Shown here: one piece after another, positions 36,603 through 46,396 of the stretch
Position numbering within the stretch: the stretch's first letter is position 1
Layout: each line of letters begins with the position of its first letter
From: Thalassotalea atypica
Lineage (GTDB): Bacteria > Pseudomonadota > Gammaproteobacteria > Enterobacterales > Alteromonadaceae
Direction: 5' to 3'
Length of the DNA: 64,000 nucleotides
Assembly (NCBI RefSeq): GCF_030295975.1
Contig: NZ_AP027364.1
Location: 2,108,001-2,172,000 of the forward strand
The notes under the pieces: model-generated
What the model was told of the DNA's origin: nothing
The model's input: only the letters and a program-made list of their open reading frames with translations
Database searches by the model: none
Made by a program: the position numbers and the translations under genes

Positions 36603-38006
36603 ATGACGGTATGGCTTTACTTAGATTTTCCAATATTACAGCTAGATACGCTTTATCATGTAGACAATCAAGCCGCGATTGTAATTGTTGACGGTCGTAA
36701 CAATACCATTGTACAGCTCAATCATGTTGCTTTGCACTCTGGCATAACACTCGGCATGGGGATAGGCACCGCAACAGCGCTTTGTCAGCAACTGCAAATA
36801 CACCCGTACAACGAACAGCTTGAGCAAGAAAAATTGAGTGAAATTGCTGATTGGCTTTATATGCATACGTCTGACATTAGCTTGGTAGAACCCAAAGGGC
36901 TATTGCTTCGAACTAACAATATGTTGGCATTATATGATGGGTTAGAGAACTACTGGCGGGCGTTAAAAGAGCATATTGTTCACTTGGGGATTCATTTTCA
37001 CTATGCGACAGGGTTTACTCCTTATGCAGCTCAATTGCTGGCCAAAGCAGGAACCAATTTGATCACTCACAACCAAACCCTTGTCCTTGAGCGCATCGCA
37101 TTACAGCCATTGGTAATGACAGAGTTACCAAGTAAAACAATTAAGCAGTTGACCCGAGTAGGCATTAAGCAGCTCAAAGCTTTACTTGATACACCATTAG
37201 TTGAATTAGCAAAACGCTTTGATGGTGATTTAGTGAATTACGTTGGTCAATTATCCGGACAATTTAAACACCCTGTGGTGTTTTATCAACCACCGGAATC
37301 ATTTAAGCGCCATATTGAATGCCTGTACGATATTGAAAACCTTTTATGGCTAGAGCGCCCTTTGAGTATATTGTTAAAGCAATTAGAGCAGTTTTTGTTT
37401 ATTAGAGGATTAGTTGCACATGAATTGCAGTTGATACTTCACCAACGGGACACCAAAGATATTTCACTTAGCTTATGTTCTGCTGCGGGTGAATACCAAC
37501 AAAGCAAATGGTTGGTGCTTTTACAGCTTCGTTTAGGGTCTGTTGAGTTAGATGCACCTATTACTCGATTAACATTAGAAACTAAGCATCAAGTGGCTAA
37601 GCAAGCGACGGAATTTACTCTCTTTTCAGATAAACAAGGAGCAATAACCGAGACTGAGCTCATTTCAACGTTACAGGCAAAATTAGGCGAAGCTGCCATC
37701 ATGGGAGTTCAATATATACCCGATGCACGGCCAGAAAACGCCAATAAATTATGCCAACCTTTATCAGCACCAAAGAATACTCCCAGCACAGCCACTAAGT
37801 TACGCCCAAGTTTATTGTTTCCCGTACCTGAGCCGTTAAAAGATAAAGTGACTGTAATGCAAGGTCCAGAGCGAATCGCTACAGGTTGGTGGGATGGTTC
37901 TCCTATTATACGAGATTACTTTATTGCACGATCTGAGCAAGGGCGCTGGCTTTGGGTGTACCGAACCCCTGAGCAAGAATGGTTCACCCACGGCACGTTT
38001 AGTTAG
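36603..38006 (+). CDS. imuB: ImuB, Y-family polymerase-like mutasome hub
   Basis: 467 residues, a Y-family DNA polymerase homolog that has lost catalysis and serves as the beta-clamp-binding hub of the mutasome. The N terminus (WLYLDFPILQLDTLY) retains the first acidic position, but the region that should carry the catalytic Asp-Glu (SIDE in Pol IV) reads SLVEPKGLLL, consistent with an inactive polymerase. The C-terminal part (GPERIATGWWDGSPIIRDYFIA) is the ImuB-specific tail. Located between imuA and dnaE2. Confidence 0.92.
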   Translation: MTVWLYLDFPILQLDTLYHVDNQAAIVIVDGRNNTIVQLNHVALHSGITLGMGIGTATALCQQLQIHPYNEQLEQEKLSEIADWLYMHTSDISLVEPKGLLLRTNNMLALYDGLENYWRALKEHIVHLGIHFHYATGFTPYAAQLLAKAGTNLITHNQTLVLERIALQPLVMTELPSKTIKQLTRVGIKQLKALLDTPLVELAKRFDGDLVNYVGQLSGQFKHPVVFYQPPESFKRHIECLYDIENLLWLERPLSILLKQLEQFLFIRGLVAHELQLILHQRDTKDISLSLCSAAGEYQQSKWLVLLQLRLGSVELDAPITRLTLETKHQVAKQATEFTLFSDKQGAITETELISTLQAKLGEAAIMGVQYIPDARPENANKLCQPLSAPKNTPSTATKLRPSLLFPVPEPLKDKVTVMQGPERIATGWWDGSPIIRDYFIARSEQGRWLWVYRTPEQEWFTHGTFS

Positions 38007-38017
38007 GTTATCAGAAT

Positions 38018-41000
38018 ATGCAATATGCTGAGCTTTTTTGCCAAAGTAACTTTTCCTTTTTACAAGGCGCCTCTCACCCTGAAGCATTGATCAAGCAAGC
38101 AAGTGCTTTGGGTTATCAAGCGCTGGCTATAACGGATGAATGTTCTGTAGCAGGAGTTGTTCGGGCTTATTCGGTCATTGAAAAAGAACAACTTAATATT
38201 CAATTAATCGTTGGTAGCTTGTTTCATATTGAAAGTGAATTAAGCGTTATTCTAATTTGCCCCAACCGCCTTGCCTACGCTGAGCTTTGTCGCATCATCA
38301 CTAACGCACGCAGAAGAGCAAATAAAGGTGCTTATCAAATCTCACAATGGGACTTGATGTCGATACAATACTGCTTTTACTTGTGGCTCCCTCAAGGTAG
38401 TACGACTGATCGTCATTGGGGGAAATGGTTAAAAAAGTATCACGACAAACGATTATGGCTTGGTGTTCAGCGGCACTTAAAGTCTGAAGATAAGCACTAT
38501 ATGCACCACTGTGAACAATTGTCGCAGTGTTATGAGATACCAATAACCGCTTGTGGTGGTGTACTAATGCATAATCCCCACTCTTTACCTTTACAACATA
38601 CTCTAACAGCGATCCGATTAGGTACTCCAATTAAAAAGGCTGGCCATGCGCTATTGTGTAACGCCGAGCGAGCCCTTCGCTCGAAAGAAAAGTTAAGCAA
38701 ACTTTATCCTTCTAACTGGTTAACCGAAAGTCTTCTTATTGCCAAACGGTGCACTTTCAATTTACAAGAGTTACGTTATGAATACCCCAATGAATTAGTT
38801 CCTACAGGAAAAACGCCGATGGAACATTTACGTTTATTGGTGGATAAAGGCATTACAATTCGCTTCCCGCAAGGGGTTGATAAAACAATTAAAAGTGTTA
38901 TTGATAAAGAATTGCTACTGATTGAAGAGTTAGATTATCCGTTTTTCTTCCTCACCATTCATGACATTGTGATGTTCGCTAAGCAACAAGGTATTTTGTA
39001 TCAAGGTCGTGGCTCAGCAGCTAATTCCATAGTTTGTTATTGTTTGGAAATAACCGCTGTTGATCCAAGGCAAATTTCAGTACTGTTTGAACGGTTTATC
39101 AGTAAAGAGCGTAATGAGCCACCAGATATTGATGTTGATTTTGAACATGAACGCCGTGAAGAAGTGATCCAGTACATCTATAAAAAATACGGTCGAGAGC
39201 GAGCCGCCTTAGCAGCAACTGTGATCACCTATCGTTTTAAAAGTGCAGTACGTGATGTTGGTAAAGCGCTTGGTTTTAACGACACGCAATTGGATTACTT
39301 CATAAAGAATGTCAACCGACGTGACCGAGAACTCCCTTGGCAAAAGCAAATTATCGAATTAGGTATAGAACCTACGTCTTTACAAGGGCAACTCTTTATC
39401 TCGTTGGTTGAAGCAATTATCGGCTTTCCTCGTCATTTATCCCAGCATGTTGGGGGCTTTGTTATTTCATCTGGCCCCTTGTATGAGTTAGTACCGGTTG
39501 AAAATGCATCAATGGCTGAACGTACTGTAATTCAATGGGATAAAGACGATCTAGAAAGCTTAGGGCTGCTTAAAGTTGATGTATTGGCATTAGGCATGTT
39601 AACGGCAATTAGGAAGTCATTTTCATTGATTGAACGTCACTATCAACAAACACTTTCTATTGCCGACATTACTCGAAAAAAAGATGATGCGGATGTGTAT
39701 AGGATGATTCAAAAAGCAGATACCGTTGGCGTTTTTCAAATAGAATCTCGAGCACAAATGAGTATGCTGCCTCGGTTAAAGCCTGCGTCTTATTATGATT
39801 TAGTCATTCAAATAGCGATTGTGCGGCCAGGTCCTATCCAAGGTGACATGGTCCACCCTTTTTTAAAACGCCGTAATGGAGAAGAAGAAGTCACCTACCC
39901 GTCTGCTGCGGTTAAAGATGTATTGTCGCGCACCTTAGGTGTTCCTATTTTTCAAGAGCAAGTGATTAAACTGGCGATGGTTGCTGCAGGTTTTACGGGT
40001 GGTGAAGCGGATCAACTCAGGCGAGCAATGGCAAAGTGGAAGAAAAATGGCGAATTACTGCAATTTAAAACAAAGCTGATTAACGGTATGCAAACAAGAG
40101 GCTACGATGTTGCTTTTGCAGAACGTATTTTTGAGCAAATTCAAGGTTTTGGTGAGTATGGTTTTCCAGAAAGTCACTCTGCGTCATTCGCTGTATTAGC
40201 TTATGCTTCAGCATGGCTAAAACATTATTACCCAGCAGTATTTTATACCTCTTTGCTGAACAGTTTGCCGATGGGCTTTTATAGTAGTTCTCAATTAATA
40301 CAAGATGCCCGTCGCCATGGAATTACAGTATATGGCGTTTGCATCAATCATTCCGAATATGAACACACACTTATCGCCCAGCCATCAAATAAAGAACAGA
40401 GAACTACCAGCAACATGGCTATTCGCTTAGGTATGCGACTAATTAAAGGCTTAGGTAAGGAAACAGCAATTCAAGTAATTGAAAATCGCCCACAACTCGG
40501 TTTCACGCATATTCAACAGTTGAATAAGTTAGAGCTGAATAAGAGAGACATTGAATTATTAGCATCTGCCGATGCATTAAAGGTATTCGGCGGCGATCGT
40601 TATGCAACGCGCTGGTCGCTCATGAACACGGAAAATAGCCTGCCTTTATTTAATGAAACAGCAGTTTCAGCACCTGATCATCAACAGACTCTGAATTTGT
40701 TCGATGAACTGCACGAAGACTATGCGGCATTAGGACTTTCGCTAAACCATCATCCCATTACATTATTAACCCAAGCGGGTAAATTAGGTCGGTTTATTCG
40801 CATGCAAGACCTCCATGAAAAATCACATAAATCACTTGTCTCTGTTGTCGGTGTTGTTACCGGAAAGCAATCGCCAGGAACGGCTGCTGGCGTTACTTTT
40901 TTCACCTTGGAAGATGACACAGGTAATATTAATGTCATTGTATGGGCAGGCACCGCCAGAGCGCAAAAACAAGCTTACCTAACAGCAAAAATATTAAAGG

Positions 41001-41113
41001 TAACGGGCATACTTGAGCGTGAAGGTGATGTCGTTCATATCATTGCTGGCAAGTTGATTGATCTAACGGATACCTTGCCCAACTTTACAACGCGTTCAAG
41101 GGATTTTCATTAG
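38018..41113 (+). CDS. dnaE2: Error-prone DNA polymerase DnaE2 (ImuC)
   Basis: 1031 residues, a C-family DNA polymerase alpha subunit of the translesion type. N-terminal PHP domain begins YAELFCQSNFSFLQGASHPE. The polymerase aspartates are in PPDIDVDFEHERREEVIQYI. Other core motifs: ILYQGRGSAANSIVCYCL, FPRHLSQHVGGFVIS, GVFQIESRAQMSMLP and GFPESHSASFAVLAYASAWLKHYYP. An OB-fold (ITLEDDTGNI-like, here FTLEDDTGNINVIVW) lies near the C terminus. It lacks the tau-binding tail of replicative DnaE. It is the last gene of the LexA-controlled cassette. Confidence 0.95.
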   Translation: MQYAELFCQSNFSFLQGASHPEALIKQASALGYQALAITDECSVAGVVRAYSVIEKEQLNIQLIVGSLFHIESELSVILICPNRLAYAELCRIITNARRRANKGAYQISQWDLMSIQYCFYLWLPQGSTTDRHWGKWLKKYHDKRLWLGVQRHLKSEDKHYMHHCEQLSQCYEIPITACGGVLMHNPHSLPLQHTLTAIRLGTPIKKAGHALLCNAERALRSKEKLSKLYPSNWLTESLLIAKRCTFNLQELRYEYPNELVPTGKTPMEHLRLLVDKGITIRFPQGVDKTIKSVIDKELLLIEELDYPFFFLTIHDIVMFAKQQGILYQGRGSAANSIVCYCLEITAVDPRQISVLFERFISKERNEPPDIDVDFEHERREEVIQYIYKKYGRERAALAATVITYRFKSAVRDVGKALGFNDTQLDYFIKNVNRRDRELPWQKQIIELGIEPTSLQGQLFISLVEAIIGFPRHLSQHVGGFVISSGPLYELVPVENASMAERTVIQWDKDDLESLGLLKVDVLALGMLTAIRKSFSLIERHYQQTLSIADITRKKDDADVYRMIQKADTVGVFQIESRAQMSMLPRLKPASYYDLVIQIAIVRPGPIQGDMVHPFLKRRNGEEEVTYPSAAVKDVLSRTLGVPIFQEQVIKLAMVAAGFTGGEADQLRRAMAKWKKNGELLQFKTKLINGMQTRGYDVAFAERIFEQIQGFGEYGFPESHSASFAVLAYASAWLKHYYPAVFYTSLLNSLPMGFYSSSQLIQDARRHGITVYGVCINHSEYEHTLIAQPSNKEQRTTSNMAIRLGMRLIKGLGKETAIQVIENRPQLGFTHIQQLNKLELNKRDIELLASADALKVFGGDRYATRWSLMNTENSLPLFNETAVSAPDHQQTLNLFDELHEDYAALGLSLNHHPITLLTQAGKLGRFIRMQDLHEKSHKSLVSVVGVVTGKQSPGTAAGVTFFTLEDDTGNINVIVWAGTARAQKQAYLTAKILKVTGILEREGDVVHIIAGKLIDLTDTLPNFTTRSRDFH

Positions 41114-41148
41114 CGTATGACTAATAAAAACTTGAGCTAATCACAACG

Positions 41149-42072
41149 TTAACGTTCGAAGAAAACGGAGACGTTTTCATTAACCTGTTCCGGGTATTCA
41201 TGTTGTAACCAGTGACTTGCCTGAGGAAAACGCTTAATGGTGCAATCTTTAACATACTCTTCTAAACCCAACAAATTTTCTCTTACAAAAGCTTGGTCTT
41301 GTTCTCCCCATAAAATCAACGTGGGTACATCAATTCGAATATTTGGAATAACCATATCACCGGTATCTTTGACAGGTCCTGCTTTGCTATCACTTTTGTT
41401 TGAATATCTTAGAGATGGGGCTATTTGAGGCATCGCTCGGTAATATTGTAACATGCCATTAATGGATCCTGATTGTCGCCATACTTGTAAGTAGTCTTGT
41501 TTTTTTTGCTCAGTTAAGACATTGACCTGCATTGTTGACATCATTTTATTGAACAAGTAGTCACACTCATTAGCTAATAATTTTTCGATGGCATTTTCCG
41601 CTATCAATTCGTGAATGTATTCACTTTTCTTACGTTGTTCAGGGTTATTGATCATCTCACGTGTGAACGCACTTGGGTGAGCGGCATTTAAAATAACTAG
41701 TTTTTGAATGATATGTGGAAAGAACGCAGTTAACGGCCAAGCAATTGCCCCGCCCCAGTCATGAGCAACCAAATAGACTTCTTCATTAGGCGCAACGGCT
41801 TGTATAAAATTAGCAAAGAACTTAACCAGATTAGGTACCGAAAAAAACGATAACTCATTAGGTTTATCGCTGAGATTATAGCCAGGTAAATCTGGCGCTA
41901 TTACACGATATTGCTTTGAAAAATGCTTGAGTTGTGCTGACCATGTTTCCCAATATTCAGGAAAACCATGTAAAAAAAATACCGTGGGCTTTTGATGAGC
42001 ATTGTGTTGCCCTGCTTGCACATAATGAATATTTACCCCATCGATAAGAGTATTTTTATGTTCTATTGCCAT
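41149..42072 (-). CDS. Alpha/beta-hydrolase, epoxide hydrolase-like
   Basis: 307 residues. Oxyanion motif FFLHGFPEYWETW, nucleophile Asp105 in VAHDWGGAIAW, acid in LILWGEQDQAF, His in ASHWLQHEYPE. Cap-domain tyrosines in MLQYYRAMP fit soluble epoxide hydrolases; haloalkane dehalogenase is a less likely alternative. No signal peptide, so cytoplasmic. Together with the following nitroreductase and TonB receptor on the same strand it suggests handling of a foreign organic compound, but the gaps are over 100 bp and an operon is not certain. Confidence 0.85.
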   Translation of the reverse strand: MAIEHKNTLIDGVNIHYVQAGQHNAHQKPTVFFLHGFPEYWETWSAQLKHFSKQYRVIAPDLPGYNLSDKPNELSFFSVPNLVKFFANFIQAVAPNEEVYLVAHDWGGAIAWPLTAFFPHIIQKLVILNAAHPSAFTREMINNPEQRKKSEYIHELIAENAIEKLLANECDYLFNKMMSTMQVNVLTEQKKQDYLQVWRQSGSINGMLQYYRAMPQIAPSLRYSNKSDSKAGPVKDTGDMVIPNIRIDVPTLILWGEQDQAFVRENLLGLEEYVKDCTIKRFPQASHWLQHEYPEQVNENVSVFFER

Positions 42073-42186
42073 ATAATGCCCCTATTTACATTTTTATTAT
42101 GGTCGGTTTATTTGTAAACTTTAGAAAGGGTTCGGCCAAATTATTCAAGGAAAACAATCTGGCCTGCGCTAAACGTTATGTATTAA

Positions 42187-42849
42187 CTAATCGAAAAAAC
42201 TAACCGCATTATCTAACTGCTCTCGCTCTGTTTTTGCTGAATTAGCAGGGGCACTATCATCAGCATAACCAAATGACATACCAAACAATATTCCGCGCTG
42301 CTCTGGTATACCCAACACTTCCCGTACGGGATCAGGAAACTGTCCAAGTGCTCCTTGCATACAACTCGCCACTCCTTTTTCGGTCATAACTAATGCCAAT
42401 GATTGAGCGTAAATTCCTAAATCTACCGCTCCCATGATATCTAAGTACTTATCCATCGTGAAAAACACGGCATGTGGTGCATCAAAAAAGCACCAATTTC
42501 TTATCATTGCCATCTGCCGTGCTTGTTTATCTTCACGTGCAATGCCCATGGCAGTATATAATGTATTAGCAGAGCCAAATTGGCGGTCACGATGAACGCC
42601 CTCATATGTTGGTAGCCAATTAAAATCTGGATTTGGTTTTGCACCACTCACAACACAAGAGATCAATTTGTCTTTTAGTAAATCTTTAGTTTTCCCCGAT
42701 ACCACGTAGCATTGCCATGGCTGAACATTACAGTTCGATGGCGATGATTGTGCTTGCTTGAAAATTGTTGCTAATAACTCTTTTGATACTTCATTCGGGC
42801 TAAAGGCGCGGGTAGAAACTCGTTTTTCTAAGGCATTAATTACTGACAT
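42187..42849 (-). CDS. Nitroreductase family protein
   Basis: 220 residues with FMN-binding motifs KRVSTRAFSPNEVSKELL, AQSSPSNCNVQPWQCYVVSG and GIPEQRGILFGMSFGYAD. It belongs to the general NfnB/BluB-like nitroreductase fold and is distinct from the ydjA-like gene at 7.8 kb. The substrate is unknown. Lies between the epoxide-hydrolase-like gene and the TonB receptor, all on the minus strand. Confidence 0.88.
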   Translation of the reverse strand: MSVINALEKRVSTRAFSPNEVSKELLATIFKQAQSSPSNCNVQPWQCYVVSGKTKDLLKDKLISCVVSGAKPNPDFNWLPTYEGVHRDRQFGSANTLYTAMGIAREDKQARQMAMIRNWCFFDAPHAVFFTMDKYLDIMGAVDLGIYAQSLALVMTEKGVASCMQGALGQFPDPVREVLGIPEQRGILFGMSFGYADDSAPANSAKTEREQLDNAVSFFD

Positions 42850-42980
42850 CTTAACTACTCTTGAGATTAAATCTAAAAAAGCAATAACCTTATAACAGGT
42901 TATTTACTGGGAAATTTATTAAAACGTAAAAATAAATCAATGGCTACAATTGACCACAAAATAATGACAGACTCCAAATA

Positions 42981-43016
42981 ATAAGGACTCGTACTAATTA
43001 AAGTACGAGCCCTTAT
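42981..43016 (-). terminator. Terminator after the TonB receptor gene
   Basis: ATAAGGACTCGTACT (42981-42995) pairs with AGTACGAGCCCTTAT (43002-43016) with one mismatch. It lies 15 bases after the receptor stop; on the minus strand the stem is followed by ATTATTTGG. Confidence 0.7.
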
Positions 43017-43030
43017 CTAAACCGTTCAAC

Positions 43031-45658
43031 TTAAAAGCGTTTTTTAAAGGTCACGCCATATGTTGCTGGTTCAGTAACGTATGCATTTAACTTACCCGGT
43101 TGAAGTGGAGTATTGAAGTTAGTGCGGTTAATGTACTCTTCATCTAAGACATTTCGGCCCCACAATATAATATCCATGTCATATTCTTCAAAGTTAATGA
43201 AATAACGTGCATTCAACAGATTGTATGAATCTTGTACTGCGTATGGATCATTACTACCATCAAGAACCATATCACCTGTATAGCTGTATTCTAACTGAAT
43301 ATAAGAATAGACAGACTCACTTAAGTAATACTCTTGTTTCACCTTAAGCACTGCAGTATTTTCCGGTTCTCCACCTGGACGGTCGCCTTTACGATTACAG
43401 TATGGATTCGGGTTTGCAGGGTCGGTGCTTTCTTGGCCAGGATCAACAACACCTGTGTGCCATGTATAAGCAACCCAACAGTTACCTCGTTCGAAGCTAT
43501 CGTACTCAGCATCTACGCGAGCATATGAAAAATTAACTTCCATCGTGTCTGTGGGGAACCATGTTGCTTCCACTTCAAAACCAGAAATTTTATAGTCACC
43601 TGCATTTTGCAAATTAAAGCCGTTACCAGTAAAGGTGTTCGCTTGGAAGTCCTCAACCGTTGTGTAATGTGCCGCAGCATTGATACGTACGTTTTGCTCT
43701 ACAAAGTCTTTCTTTAGACCAACTTCAAGAGACTCTGAGGTTTCGGCTTCAAACACAGGTTCAAAACCCGCACGTATACGGTCGGTATTGGTACCACCTG
43801 ATTTATAACCCGTACCATACGATACATACATCATGGTATTGTTATCGTATTGGTAACTCAGTTTCGCAGTACCTGTAACCTGTTCATCATCTAATGTTTC
43901 ATTAATATCAGGTCGATCTGATGTGGTCGCTCCTAGTGCTTTTAATGCCCAACCTTCTGATTGGAAGGGCAAAATAGCTTGCTGGAATGCAGGATCAAAC
44001 GGACTCATTTGACCCGCACCGACTGCACCTAACATCGCACCCGCAACAGTAGCACCATATAACAATGTGCCCGGTACTACAGTATCTGGATTTGAAGGAT
44101 CGCCAATTGATGAGAAATAGGTTGGGAACTCAGCTCCACTTGCCATATTTTCATAAAACTTAGTGCTTAAGTCTTTCGTTTCATCGGTGTAACGTAAACC
44201 AGCGGTTAGCGTTAACTGATCCGTCAATTTGTAGTCAAACTGGCCAAAAATGGCATAACTTTCATGCTCCTGCTCTGCGACATGATCAAAGCCTGTGCCA
44301 GCAGGACCTGCTTCAGCTGACGGTGCAATCAATCCACCTGTCGCTGCGCTCAACGCGTCTATACCACCGAGTAACGGATCTAATGCCCCGCCAAAACTAG
44401 ACATAACGAAGGGGTTAAATAATGAATCTGTGTACAGGCTGTAGTCTAAATCTAAATCTTGGCTAAAGTAATATGCGCCAACAATATAGTTTAGATCTTT
44501 ACCGACGTAATTTAAGCGAATTTCCTGTGAAAATGAACTTTGCTCAGAGTCATTACTCGTACCAAACAGGTCTACATCAGTAAAGTCAGTATCAATATTA
44601 TCGTACGACTCAAAGCTACGAAAAGCAGAAATGGCTACTATGCTGTAATTGTCATCAATATCCCAATTTAGCTCTAATGAAAGGCCCTTATCAGTCATCG
44701 TGGACTCAGGTAAAAACGACAGAGCAACTTCGCGGTCGTAGAATTCATTGCCGCCAGGAAATACGGTACCGCCTAACTGGGGTAAAACCGCATCACTACC
44801 AAACTTACCAGGTATCTCATTCGCTTGAAGATTACTTAGTTGTACTGGTGCGCCACAACAAATTTCATCAATTTCCGAGTAATCTGCAATAATACGGATT
44901 GATAAGTCGTCACTCGGTGTATATAGAGCCTGCAATCGAGTACCCCATCTGTCTCGATCGTTAATGGTCTCTTCACCTAAATTAACATCGTCTATGATGC
45001 CGTCACGTTGACTACCAAACGCAGTGACGCGAAAAGCCAATACATCATCAATTGCGGAAAATGACGCTGCGCCTGAATAGTTCACTAAACCAAAGTTACC
45101 CACAGTTGCTTCTACAAAACCATCTTCGCCATCATGACTAGGGGCAACGGTTTTAATTTGAATTGCCCCAGAAGGGGTATTTTTACCGAATAAAGTACCT
45201 TGCGGACCGCGCAGTACTTCAACCGCTTCAACATCTACCAAGTTGTTAATCATCGAGTTTTGACGTGCTCTATAAACGCCATCTACATATAAACCGACAG
45301 ATGATTCCAAACCAAAGTTTTGAGATGATGTACCAACACCACGGATAGAGAAACTCGAATTAGTTGCACTTTGCGATTGGAACGCCCCTAAGCCAGGAAC
45401 TGATGATTGTAAATCGTAGATGTCTTTTATCACAGCTTGTGTCATTTCATCACCTGAAATAGCAGTTACTGCAATAGGAACTTCTTGTAAGTTTTGAATA
45501 CGTTTTTGTGCCGTTACTGTAATTACTTCCAACCCTGCTTCTTCACCCTTTTTGGGCTCGTCATCAGCATAAACACTTCCTGATGCAAGGCTTAACGATG
45601 TGGTAATTGCTATAGCTAACTTTGACGGCTTATAAAATATAGGTGCACGTTTACTCAT
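43031..45658 (-). CDS. TonB-dependent outer-membrane receptor
   Basis: About 875 residues. Signal peptide (LAIAITTSLSLASGSVYADD), TonB box region (LEVITVTAQKR), plug domain with NLQEVPIAVTAISGDEM, SSVPGLGAF, SIRGVG and VEVLRGPQGTLFGKNTPSGAI, then a 22-strand barrel ending in Phe (VTFKKRF). It resembles the sphingomonad-type receptors that take up complex organic nutrients rather than siderophore receptors; the ligand is not known. ATG 45658 (MSKRAP) is used because GGGGAAAG precedes it; an ATG 15 bases upstream overlaps that site. No Fur box was seen; two palindromes lie 190-260 bases upstream. Confidence 0.93.
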   Translation of the reverse strand: MSKRAPIFYKPSKLAIAITTSLSLASGSVYADDEPKKGEEAGLEVITVTAQKRIQNLQEVPIAVTAISGDEMTQAVIKDIYDLQSSVPGLGAFQSQSATNSSFSIRGVGTSSQNFGLESSVGLYVDGVYRARQNSMINNLVDVEAVEVLRGPQGTLFGKNTPSGAIQIKTVAPSHDGEDGFVEATVGNFGLVNYSGAASFSAIDDVLAFRVTAFGSQRDGIIDDVNLGEETINDRDRWGTRLQALYTPSDDLSIRIIADYSEIDEICCGAPVQLSNLQANEIPGKFGSDAVLPQLGGTVFPGGNEFYDREVALSFLPESTMTDKGLSLELNWDIDDNYSIVAISAFRSFESYDNIDTDFTDVDLFGTSNDSEQSSFSQEIRLNYVGKDLNYIVGAYYFSQDLDLDYSLYTDSLFNPFVMSSFGGALDPLLGGIDALSAATGGLIAPSAEAGPAGTGFDHVAEQEHESYAIFGQFDYKLTDQLTLTAGLRYTDETKDLSTKFYENMASGAEFPTYFSSIGDPSNPDTVVPGTLLYGATVAGAMLGAVGAGQMSPFDPAFQQAILPFQSEGWALKALGATTSDRPDINETLDDEQVTGTAKLSYQYDNNTMMYVSYGTGYKSGGTNTDRIRAGFEPVFEAETSESLEVGLKKDFVEQNVRINAAAHYTTVEDFQANTFTGNGFNLQNAGDYKISGFEVEATWFPTDTMEVNFSYARVDAEYDSFERGNCWVAYTWHTGVVDPGQESTDPANPNPYCNRKGDRPGGEPENTAVLKVKQEYYLSESVYSYIQLEYSYTGDMVLDGSNDPYAVQDSYNLLNARYFINFEEYDMDIILWGRNVLDEEYINRTNFNTPLQPGKLNAYVTEPATYGVTFKKRF

Positions 45659-45847
45659 ATTTTCTTTCCCCATTAATAGACATTGGCAGATTTATGCCCG
45701 CTCATTATTATTTTTAAGATTCAGTCTTGTTTGACGCTCACTTTTAAATGCACTGCATTTGTGAAACTAATTATTTTTCATTCAAAGCGACTGTATTTTA
45801 ATCAATTACTAATTTGTAGAGACAAACGCTATATGTCAACGATTCCG

Positions 45848-45865
45848 ATAGAGTACCCACTCTAT
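45848..45865. promoter_or_regulatory. Palindrome upstream of TonB receptor (site A)
   Basis: ATAGAGT, ACCC, ACTCTAT: a 7-bp inverted repeat about 190 bases upstream of the receptor start. Possible regulator site; nothing else is known. Confidence 0.3.
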
Positions 45866-45897
45866 TTTCATTGGCTTAAAGAAGGGCTATTATTTGG

Positions 45898-45920
45898 ACA
45901 CACTGGTTAAACCAGTGTGT
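45898..45920. promoter_or_regulatory. Palindrome upstream of TonB receptor (site B)
   Basis: ACACACTGGT, TAA, ACCAGTGTGT: a perfect 10-bp inverted repeat, 240 bases upstream of the receptor gene and 158 bases before the DUF1653 gene. No T tract, so an operator is more likely than a terminator. The whole 45659-46077 stretch holds no supported gene. Confidence 0.4.
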
Positions 45921-46077
45921 GAGCTAGCTTTGCGTTCAAACGCTTGTACGAATTAAGTTGTTATAACTCCTATTTATAGTGAAAATTCATGAAATCAATA
46001 CCTTAAAATTAAAGTAAATACTCTTTGAAAACCATGATATTCTTTGACTATTACAAACATCACTCAAAATACGAATC

Positions 46078-46290
46078 ATGATTGAACTAGGAAAATATCA
46101 ACATTTTAAGGGAAATTTTTACCAAGTATTGAATGTCGCCAAACACAGCGAAACAGAAGAATGGATGGTAGTTTACTTACCGTTATATGGAACAAAGCCA
46201 GATGTTTGGGTTAGACCATTAGCAATGTTTGATGAAGTCATTGAAAGGGACGGTAAAACGATAAAACGATTTGCTAAAGTAGCAGATTAA
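46078..46290 (+). CDS. DUF1653 domain protein
   Basis: 70 residues, the standard size of this small family. Pattern: LGKYQHFKGNFYQVLNVAKHSETEE, then VVYLPLYGTKPDVWVRPLAMFDE, which is diagnostic for DUF1653. Cytoplasmic, function unknown. Single gene. Confidence 0.9.
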   Translation: MIELGKYQHFKGNFYQVLNVAKHSETEEWMVVYLPLYGTKPDVWVRPLAMFDEVIERDGKTIKRFAKVAD

Positions 46291-46396
46291 TCGTTGTTAG
46301 CAATTCTAGCGACAAATAATTCTTCGTTAATCCTTTAGTCGGGATAAAGAGCGATATATCGTTCTCCTTCTTCTAAGTCATTCTTGTCGCTGATAT

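Noticed and set aside
45683-45910. 75-aa plus-strand frame in the receptor upstream region
   Set aside because: No ribosome site, odd composition, and it contains both palindromes; treated as non-coding.
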